A stretch of 64,000 nucleotides of DNA from CAYOLL01 sp964404765 [NCBI: uncultured Gemmatimonadota bacterium] (lineage in GTDB: Bacteria > 4572-55). Positions within the stretch are counted from its first letter, which is position 1. Every line of letters begins with the position of its first letter. Of the stretch, positions 41,539 to 48,682 are shown one piece after another. Position numbers and translations under genes: made by a program. The DNA lies in the NCBI GenBank assembly GCA_964404765.1, contig CAYOLL010000008.1, positions 3,822 to 67,821 of the forward strand. Direction: 5' to 3'. A model generated the notes under the pieces. It searched no databases. It was not told where the DNA came from and was given only the letters and a program-made list of their open reading frames with translations.

Positions 41539-44500
41539 TTAAAGTTGATGTGCGTCATAGCCCAAAATCGTCCGGATAATCGCGGCGTTCTGGGCCACAA
41601 AATCGCCTTCCAGCATCGTTTCGTGAGCGCCGTAACCGTGGTACACCCGGTACATATTCAAGGATGCGCCGGTCCAGTCGGTCAAAATTTCCCGACCATC
41701 CGCGGTCATGGCCGTGCGCTGAATCCAACTGCGGCCTTCGGCATGAATGGCGTGCACATCAGCCGCCACCAGGCCGGTTTCGTCAGCCAATTCCAGGTTA
41801 ACAAAATCGTAATAGGCGCGAATAGTGCGGGTCATCTCCTCAATGGAACGGCCAAAAGCGCCGTAGCGTTGGGCGATGCCGGCGATCATGTCGTCGCGAA
41901 TCCCACGTAATTCGACGGTCAATGCGGATAATTTCTGCTTTTTCCGAAAAGCATCCAGTAAAATGATTTTGGAAACCGGATGGCCGTGTGTTTCCAGCCA
42001 CTTGGCCGTTTCAAAGGCCAGGTTGCCGCCGCCGGAATAGCCCAGCAAATCATAGGGCCCGTGCGGTTGCAGGGCGGTGATCATGCGCCCGTAGTCGGCA
42101 ATCGGCGCGGCGCTCGGTTCAAAGTGAAAGGCGTAGAGTGTGTGCGCCGGTAAAGCCGCCGCCAGCATTTGATAGACCAGGCCATGCCCAAAAGCCGGCG
42201 GGAAACCGAAAAGCAGATGCTGCTGATTTTCATTAAAAACAAGATAGCGCTCACTGCTGGTTATTTCATCGGCTTGATCGAGATACGCGGCCAGTTCCGC
42301 CACGCGGGTATGCTTGAACAACAGGCTCAGCGGCACATCAACGCCTTTATTCGTTCGCAGCAACGAGGCCAGGTTTAGTAGTTTAAGCGAATCGCCGCCC
42401 AGATCAAAAAAGTCATCCTGCGCGCCAATATGCGCCACGCCCAACGCACGGCAATATAAATCAGCCACGGCTTGCTCGGTCGGCGTGGCCGGAAGTGGGG
42501 ACACGATTGCCTCGGCTTGCCGTCTGCCCAATTCGCTCAAGGCGCGGCGATCTATTTTGCCGTTGGCGGTGACGGGGAATTTGTCCGTAAACACAAAACG
42601 GGCAGGCACCATATAGGGCGGCAACCGTTTGGCCAACTGCGCCCGCAATTCCGCCGGACTCATGGCCGGATGAACCGTCTTCAACACGCCGTAAGCTACA
42701 ATTTGCCGGTCGCCGCCGCCGTCCGACTCGGCCATGACCAATACTTCGGCAAAGTTACCCGATTCGCGCAGCGCCGCTTCAATTTCGCCCAACTCAATAC
42801 GAAAACCCCGCACCTTGACTTGATGATCCAGACGGCTCAAAAATTCGATGTTGCCAGCGGGCAGCCAGCGGCCCAAATCGCCGGTTCGATACATCCTCTT
42901 ATCCCGCTCTTCTAAAGGAGAATTTTCGGATGCAAAAGGATTCGGCACAAACTTTTCGCGGGTTAAATCCGGGCGGTTGAGGTAGCCGCGAGCCAGACCC
43001 ACGCCGGCAATAACAATCTCGCCGGGAACGCCGACGGACTGCCACTGAGCATCTTTATTGATGACATAAAGCCGGATATTATCAATCGGCTTGCCAATCG
43101 GCACGATCTCGACCGGATCGGCCGGGCAATCAAAGTAGGATACGTCAATCGCCGCTTCGGTCGGGCCGTATAAGTTAATTAGCTGCGCGAAATGTCCCCG
43201 GCACTTTGCGGCGTCGGTTTTATCAACAGTGCATATCGTTGAAGTGCCGGGGACGTCTCCGCTATTTTGCGTGAACAGGCGATTGAACTCGTTGACCTGA
43301 CTGATACTCAACGCATCGCCGCTGGCGAAAACCCGCCGTAGTGTGCGCAGGCGCTGCCCGGCTTGTTTTTCGCTTACTTCGCGTAAAAAAGCGCTTAGCA
43401 TGGGCGGGACGAAGTGCAAGGTCGTCACGCCAAAAGCTTCAATCGTTTGACATAACGCCGCCGGGTCTCTTTCTGCGCCGGGGGCGGCCAAAACCATTTG
43501 TGCGCCGAACATCGACCACCAAAAAAACTCCCACACCGAAACGTCAAATGTGTATGGCGTCTTTTGCAGAATGACATCCTGCGGCGTCAACGGATAACGG
43601 CGCTGCATCCAATACAGCCGATTCATCAAAGCGCGGTGCTCAATCATCACGCCCTTGGGCTGGCCGGTTGACCCGGAGGTGTAGATGACGTAGGCCAATC
43701 CGGTCGGTCTGGCTTGCGAGACAAACTCCGGCGCGAATTCAGCGGAGTAGCAAACTTCAGTTTGCAAGCGCTTGCCGGCGTTGTGACTTGCAAACTGAAG
43801 TTTGCTACTCCAATTCGGACTTGCAAATTGAAGTTCGCTACTCCAATTTTGCAAATTCAAAACCGGGCCATCCCACTCCAGCGCCGACGGGGTATCGGTG
43901 TTGATCAGCAGCAAGACCGCGCCGCTATCGCTCAGCATAAACGCCTGACGCGCCGGCGGATCGCCCGGCGAAATCGGCAGATAGGCGCCACCGGCTTTGT
44001 GGATGGCCAGCAGCGCAATGATCAATTCGAGCGAGCGTTCCATGATCACGCCGACAATTGTATCCTGATCCACGCCCCGTTGTTTTAGTTGGCCGGCCAG
44101 GCGGTTGGCTTGCGAATTCAACTGGCCATAAGTCAAAGTCCGGCGCTGAAAATGAACCGCCGGGGCGGTCGGTTGTCGGGCGACCATAATCTCAAAAAAA
44201 TCGGTCACGGTTTGCTCGGCCGGAAAATCGGCTTGCGTGGCATTCCAGAGCCGAATGGTTTCTTTTTCTGCCGCCGTCAACATGTCCGCCGCGCGTAATG
44301 GTTGGCCGGGTTGCGTCACCACTGCGGTCAATAATTGCACCCAATGATTTTGAAAACGGACCACGGTTTCCTGTTTAAACAGGCTGGCGCTAAATTGCCA
44401 ATTAAAGGTCAGGCCCGTTTCGGTAACCACTGCTTCCAAATGAAAATCGAACAAGGTGGCCGGATTTTTTACTTCGCGCCATTGACAATCAAACCCTAAG

Positions 44501-47500
44501 TTTTTGGCAGAAGCATGTTCAAATGTGTGGGCAAGATTATTAGATTTTTTTACAGCCGGGTCTTGTTGCAACACGATGGCCGTGTCAAACAGGGGATTGC
44601 GGGCCGGATCGCGCTTGTAACGGATCAGTTCAGGCATCAAATCAAAAGGATAGGCGGCATGGGGCTGAATGTCCTGCCAGACGGCTTTGACCTCCGCCAA
44701 CAGCTCGACAAAAGTCATCGCCCCGGACACATGGCAGCGCACGGGCAGCGTATTGACAAACATGCCGATCACATCGTTAAGTTCTTCCGAGTGCCGACCG
44801 GCGCTAAATGTGCCGATAATAAATTCTTCCTGGCCGGTGTACTTGTAGAGAAAAGCGGCATAGGCGGCGAACAGGGTCATAAACAATGTTGTTTTTTGAT
44901 CTTTGGCCAGTTGCCGGACCTTAGCGGCCAGCATTGGGTCGATCGCGACGGTAACCCAATCGCCGGCGTAATCGGGTGTGGCCGGACGAGGAAAATCGGC
45001 GGGCATGTCCAGCACGGGCAATTCGCCGCTTAGGTGTCTGCGCCAAAAATCGGCGGACACTTGCAATGCCGGCGTATCCAATTGCTGCCGTTGCCATTCC
45101 GCATAATCTTTGTATTGCAGGCGGGGCGCCTCATCGTCGGACAAACCGTCCGCCCCTTTTTCTAAGCTCTGTCCTGAGCTTGTCGAAGGGGAGGAATTTC
45201 CAAGCGCGGCAGCGTGATATAGTCGAATCAATTCCGATATTAATATTTCCCACGAAGCGCCATCAAAAACAATGTGATGGGTGTCAATGATCAGTCGGTG
45301 ACGATCATCTGACAGCTTGATGTAGCAGGCGCGGAAAAGGGGCGGCTGGTTTAAATCAAACGGACGCGCAAAATCGGAGTAGCAAGCTTCAGCTTGCTGG
45401 TCAAGGACGGGCTTCACTTGTTCGTGACTTGCAAGCTTCAGCTTGCTATTCCCGCTTTCGATGATTTCCAGCCTAAAATCTACTTCCGGCCGGATGATTT
45501 GCGCCGGTTGATTGTCTGCCCAGATAAAAGCCGTGCGCAGAATATCATGCCGCTGAATGAGACGCCGCAACGCTTCTTGCAGACATTGCGGGTCAATTGG
45601 CTCGGTCATATCTAACCAGGCAGTCAGGTTATAATGGATGCCGGACGGGTGAAATTGATGCAGCAAAAACATGCGCTGTTGCGCCGAAGACAGGACATAA
45701 TGCGCTTTAGGCAAGGTCGGCGGGATTGAACCCGGAACTGCTGCCGGCGCTGTGGTTTTCTGCAGAAAATCAGCCAGCTCCTGCACTGTTGGATTCTTGA
45801 AAATATCGGCCACCGAGACGTTCACGCCCAATTCGCGCAGAATGCGGGCCGCCAGGGTCATGGCTAATAGTGAATGGCCGCCCAACATAAAAAAGTCATC
45901 ATCAGTGCCCACGCGGGTTATTTTCAACACGGCTTGCCACAGGGTTGCCAATTGCTGTTCCAGCACGGTTACAGGCGGCGTATAATGCTCGCCCACTTCC
46001 AGAATTACGCCCAGCGCCTTGAGCGCTTTACGATCCACCTTGCCGTTGAGGGTCAGGGGAATGTCGTTCACACGCTTGAAGATGGAGGGAATCATATATG
46101 GCGGCAGTTTTTGCTGTAAAAAGGCGCGCATTTCCTCTACCAGCAGCTTTTCATTCTGCGGGCGCATCAGCAGATATGCGACCAAACGACGATCCCGGTT
46201 TTCGGCCTCTTCCAGCAAAACAACTGCGTCCAAAATGCGGCTATCGTGCCGCAAAATGGCTTCGATCTCGCTCAGTTCAATCCGAAAGCCGCGAATCTTA
46301 ACCTGCTCGTCGCGCCGACCTATAAAGTCGGCCACCTTCGGGCTTAGCCGGCGCGCTACGTCACCGGTTTTGTACATTCGTTCGCCGGGCCGCTGCGGAT
46401 TGGGGACGAATTTGGCTTTGCTCAATTCCGGATTGTGCAGATAACCACGGGCCAGACCAATGCCGGCAATGTAGAGCTCGCCTTCTTCGCCAATGGCCAC
46501 CGGCTGCAACGCCTCATTTAAGATGCAGATTTCCATGTGATCAATGGGCGCGCCAATTGGCACTGCACTGCTTGTATCACGCTGCGGATCGTAGCGATAA
46601 ATCATGCAGCCGACGGTGGCCTCGGTAGGGCCGTATTCGTTGAAGATTTCCACCCGGTCTTGCAAAGTTCGGTGGATTTGGCGGGCGGTTTCGGTCTCCA
46701 ACGCTTCGCCGCCGACAATAAAGCGCTTCAGTCGTGAATCGGCCCGCAAATGGTGGGCGATCAACTTCAGATGCGATGGCGTTAGCTTGATTACGTTCAC
46801 TTGATTTTCGGCCACAATGCGCTCGATGGCGACTTCGCGGGCGTCACTGTCATAAACCACGATGATATTGCCGCTAACCAGCGGCACAAAAATAGAAGTA
46901 ACCGTCAGATCAAATGAGAAAGAGGTAAAGAGCGGAAAACGCAAATCCGTTTCGTCACGAATATAGGCGCGGACGGCCCAGGTGACATAGTTGGTCAGGG
47001 CGCGATGCTCGATCATCACGCCTTTGGGCCGGCCGGTGGAGCCGGAAGTATAAATCAAATACGCCAGATGAGCAGGTGTGACCAGTGCATTTACCGTATC
47101 GGTCGGCTGGTTCCCTAACGCGGCCAATCCCAATTGATATTTATGGCGCAGGGAATAGCAAACTTCAGTTTGCGCGTCATCTGAAGCGCTTGCAAGCTGA
47201 AGTTTGCGACTCCCGACAGAAATTTCGCGTTCTACCTGCAACAAAACATCGTAATGAAAACGATTCAGTTCGTTATCCAGCAGGCCGGTTTTGGATGAAA
47301 AGACAACGCGGTTTACGCCGGGCAAATCCGCCTGCAAATCCAAAAAATATTGGCGGGACAGGAACAACTCTGCCGTCAGATCCGTCTTGGTTTTCATTGC
47401 CGGGGCGGCGTACGCTTTAAATGCCTGGAGTGTGGCCCGAAGCTCGTCTTTTTGGTCCAGATCCCACACGTCGCCAATAAAAATAATGCCACTGGATTTA

Positions 47501-48528
47501 AGACGCGGTATCACCAGGCGCAGCAGTTGCCGCAAATAATTATGGCCGTCCATGAATTGGGTGACGCTGTTGATGATAATCAAGTCAAAGTCTGTGGCGG
47601 TGAGTTGCGGCAGTTCGTGGCCGGCCAAAACGTGTAGTTGCACGTGGGGCCAGGCTTTTTCGGCCACAACAGCTCGACATTTTTCGATCAGCACGGCAGA
47701 CAAGTCTAACGCGCAATAACAGGCGACATGCGGGGCAATGGTCTGCAGGGTGTGGCCGGCGCCGCAGCCGATTTCCAGCACGCGGGTCTGTGGGGTTAAG
47801 TACGGACGCAGTTTGCGCAGGGTGTTGTCGCAGTATTCAGCAATTTCCGCTTCGGTAAAAGGCGCGCCGGTGTAGCTGTTCAGCCAGCCGGCGGCGGCAA
47901 TCGGGTTAGCGGCGGTCGAAGCCGTGTAGTCCCACAGTTCCGGTTCCATCAGGCTTTCCGCGGTAGTTTCCGGTTCGGCTTGCGGGTCTTCACAATCTAA
48001 GCAGAGATAGGTTTGTAACGAGGGGCAATCCCATTGCAGGCGGTTCAGCGTTTTGAGGTGATGTTTGTCAGCCAGGATAAGACGCAATTGGGCGTCGTTG
48101 ACCATGCTGCGCAATCGTTCTTCCGGGAAATCCGGGTTGATCGGCACGTACGCGCCGCCTGCTTTGAGTACGCCCAACATCGCAACGAGCATTGCCGCAG
48201 AATTGTCCAGCATAATGCCGACCAGCGTCTCCGTCTGAATATGCTGAGTCTCAAGCAGGTAATGCGCCAACCGGTTGGCGGCGGCGTTCAATTGACGATA
48301 GGTAAGATGCTCCGCTTCATGAATAACGGCGATGCGCTCCGGCGTCCGTTGAACTTGCTGTTCGAACAATTGATGAACCGGCGTAAGATTTGGCGTGGGA
48401 GGTGAAAACGGTTTATCGGTCATGGCTTCTGTCAGCATTAAAAAGGAACGGGAGCAGGTTTTCACGCTATCCGGAACACGGATTAAGGCGGATTTGACGT
48501 GTTCCAATATAAAACTACATCCCAACAT
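41539..48528 (-). CDS. two-module NRPS with interrupted A domain and thioesterase
   Basis: About 2329 residues from the ATG at 48528 (GGAG seven bases upstream); the frame is open to a TTG at 48558. Order: A1 with a SAM methyltransferase (VLEIGCGAGHTL) inserted between motifs A2 and A3; PCP1 (GGHSLL); C domain (THHIVFDG, an HHxxxDG variant); A2; PCP2 (GGDSLK); thioesterase (GYSGGG). My reading of the pocket residues is D-L-T-K-I-G-E-V-G-K for A1 (closest to Asn codes) and D-V-W-H-F-S-L-I-D-K for A2 (Ser, EntF-like). A methylated Asn-Ser-type dipeptide is inferred. No starter C domain, PPTase or export gene is adjacent. Five repeat insertions lie in frame at 47151, 45376, 45157, 43744 and 43187. 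Confidence 0.9.
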   Translation of the reverse strand: MLGCSFILEHVKSALIRVPDSVKTCSRSFLMLTEAMTDKPFSPPTPNLTPVHQLFEQQVQRTPERIAVIHEAEHLTYRQLNAAANRLAHYLLETQHIQTETLVGIMLDNSAAMLVAMLGVLKAGGAYVPINPDFPEERLRSMVNDAQLRLILADKHHLKTLNRLQWDCPSLQTYLCLDCEDPQAEPETTAESLMEPELWDYTASTAANPIAAAGWLNSYTGAPFTEAEIAEYCDNTLRKLRPYLTPQTRVLEIGCGAGHTLQTIAPHVACYCALDLSAVLIEKCRAVVAEKAWPHVQLHVLAGHELPQLTATDFDLIIINSVTQFMDGHNYLRQLLRLVIPRLKSSGIIFIGDVWDLDQKDELRATLQAFKAYAAPAMKTKTDLTAELFLSRQYFLDLQADLPGVNRVVFSSKTGLLDNELNRFHYDVLLQVEREISVGSRKLQLASASDDAQTEVCYSLRHKYQLGLAALGNQPTDTVNALVTPAHLAYLIYTSGSTGRPKGVMIEHRALTNYVTWAVRAYIRDETDLRFPLFTSFSFDLTVTSIFVPLVSGNIIVVYDSDAREVAIERIVAENQVNVIKLTPSHLKLIAHHLRADSRLKRFIVGGEALETETARQIHRTLQDRVEIFNEYGPTEATVGCMIYRYDPQRDTSSAVPIGAPIDHMEICILNEALQPVAIGEEGELYIAGIGLARGYLHNPELSKAKFVPNPQRPGERMYKTGDVARRLSPKVADFIGRRDEQVKIRGFRIELSEIEAILRHDSRILDAVVLLEEAENRDRRLVAYLLMRPQNEKLLVEEMRAFLQQKLPPYMIPSIFKRVNDIPLTLNGKVDRKALKALGVILEVGEHYTPPVTVLEQQLATLWQAVLKITRVGTDDDFFMLGGHSLLAMTLAARILRELGVNVSVADIFKNPTVQELADFLQKTTAPAAVPGSIPPTLPKAHYVLSSAQQRMFLLHQFHPSGIHYNLTAWLDMTEPIDPQCLQEALRRLIQRHDILRTAFIWADNQPAQIIRPEVDFRLEIIESGNSKLKLASHEQVKPVLDQQAEACYSDFARPFDLNQPPLFRACYIKLSDDRHRLIIDTHHIVFDGASWEILISELIRLYHAAALGNSSPSTSSGQSLEKGADGLSDDEAPRLQYKDYAEWQRQQLDTPALQVSADFWRRHLSGELPVLDMPADFPRPATPDYAGDWVTVAIDPMLAAKVRQLAKDQKTTLFMTLFAAYAAFLYKYTGQEEFIIGTFSAGRHSEELNDVIGMFVNTLPVRCHVSGAMTFVELLAEVKAVWQDIQPHAAYPFDLMPELIRYKRDPARNPLFDTAIVLQQDPAVKKSNNLAHTFEHASAKNLGFDCQWREVKNPATLFDFHLEAVVTETGLTFNWQFSASLFKQETVVRFQNHWVQLLTAVVTQPGQPLRAADMLTAAEKETIRLWNATQADFPAEQTVTDFFEIMVARQPTAPAVHFQRRTLTYGQLNSQANRLAGQLKQRGVDQDTIVGVIMERSLELIIALLAIHKAGGAYLPISPGDPPARQAFMLSDSGAVLLLINTDTPSALEWDGPVLNLQNWSSELQFASPNWSSKLQFASHNAGKRLQTEVCYSAEFAPEFVSQARPTGLAYVIYTSGSTGQPKGVMIEHRALMNRLYWMQRRYPLTPQDVILQKTPYTFDVSVWEFFWWSMFGAQMVLAAPGAERDPAALCQTIEAFGVTTLHFVPPMLSAFLREVSEKQAGQRLRTLRRVFASGDALSISQVNEFNRLFTQNSGDVPGTSTICTVDKTDAAKCRGHFAQLINLYGPTEAAIDVSYFDCPADPVEIVPIGKPIDNIRLYVINKDAQWQSVGVPGEIVIAGVGLARGYLNRPDLTREKFVPNPFASENSPLEERDKRMYRTGDLGRWLPAGNIEFLSRLDHQVKVRGFRIELGEIEAALRESGNFAEVLVMAESDGGGDRQIVAYGVLKTVHPAMSPAELRAQLAKRLPPYMVPARFVFTDKFPVTANGKIDRRALSELGRRQAEAIVSPLPATPTEQAVADLYCRALGVAHIGAQDDFFDLGGDSLKLLNLASLLRTNKGVDVPLSLLFKHTRVAELAAYLDQADEITSSERYLVFNENQQHLLFGFPPAFGHGLVYQMLAAALPAHTLYAFHFEPSAAPIADYGRMITALQPHGPYDLLGYSGGGNLAFETAKWLETHGHPVSKIILLDAFRKKQKLSALTVELRGIRDDMIAGIAQRYGAFGRSIEEMTRTIRAYYDFVNLELADETGLVAADVHAIHAEGRSWIQRTAMTADGREILTDWTGASLNMYRVYHGYGAHETMLEGDFVAQNAAIIRTILGYDAHQL
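43187..43271. repeat. palindrome family 3 inside NRPS A2 domain
   Basis: Arms TGTCCCCGGCACTT (43193-43206) / AAGTGCCGGGGACG (43242-43255) plus tail TCTCCGCTATTTTGCG match the intergenic element at 14757-14838. In the protein this adds about 28 residues (SGDVPGTSTICTVDKTDAAK...) just before the A5 motif LINLYGPTEAA, where relatives have none. The frame is kept. Confidence 0.85.
43744..43844. repeat. palindromic peptide-coding element P1 in NRPS
   Basis: Perfect 25-bp arms: GGAGTAGCAAACTTCAGTTT+GCAAG (43744-43768) and its complement (43787-43811). A second partial arm, ACTTGCAAATTGAAGTTCGC+TACTCC, follows at 43819-43844. On the coding strand it reads WSSELQFASPNWSSKLQFAS then HNAGKRLQTEVCYS, between motifs A2 and A3 of the second adenylation domain. 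Confidence 0.9.
45157..45194. repeat. common CTTCGACAAGCTCAGGACAG repeat in NRPS C domain
   Basis: On the coding strand CCCCTTCGACAAGCTCAGGA then CAGAGCTTAGAAAAAGG encodes STSSGQSLEKG, a low-complexity peptide seen in many unrelated proteins of diverse bacteria. It sits in a loop of the condensation domain after HHIVFDG, upstream of LQYKDYAEWQ. Confidence 0.7.
45376..45452. repeat. palindromic peptide-coding element P2 in NRPS
   Basis: Arms GGAGTAGCAAGCTTCAGCTT (45376) and GCAAGCTTCAGCTTGCTATT+CC (45431-45452). It encodes GNSKLKLASHEQVKPVLDQQ then AEACYS in the condensation domain. Same frame and same peptide ends as P1 and P3. Confidence 0.85.
47151..47214. repeat. palindromic peptide-coding element P3 in NRPS
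   Basis: Arms GGGAATAGCAAACTTCAGTT+TGC (47151) and GCAAGCTGAAGTTTGCGACT+CCC (ends 47214). It encodes GSRKLQLASASDDAQTEVCY+S, between the inserted methyltransferase and motif A3 of the first adenylation domain. Confidence 0.85.
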
Positions 48529-48551
48529 TTGCGGTCTCCGCGAAAATCTTA

Positions 48552-48640
48552 ACCGCAAAGCTCACAAAGTTTATCGCTGAGTTCCGCAGAGTTTTCTTTT
48601 CTTTGCGTAACTCTGCGTAAGACTCTGTGAACTTTGCGGT
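48552..48640. repeat. palindromic repeat upstream of NRPS
   Basis: Arms ACCGCAAAGCTCACAAAG / CTCTGTGAACTTTGCGGT with inner CGCAGAGTT / AACTCTGCG. This is a sequence type scattered in many environmental genomes. It covers the alternative TTG start at 48558, which favours the ATG at 48528 as the true NRPS start. Confidence 0.75.
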
Positions 48641-48682
48641 AAAAAAAATTGCGGTTTACCGCACTATTGAATCGTCAAATAG

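Noticed and set aside
44515-45033. 172-codon plus-strand frame inside the NRPS
   Set aside because: Antisense shadow of the condensation domain; the minus-strand frame has conserved NRPS motifs throughout.
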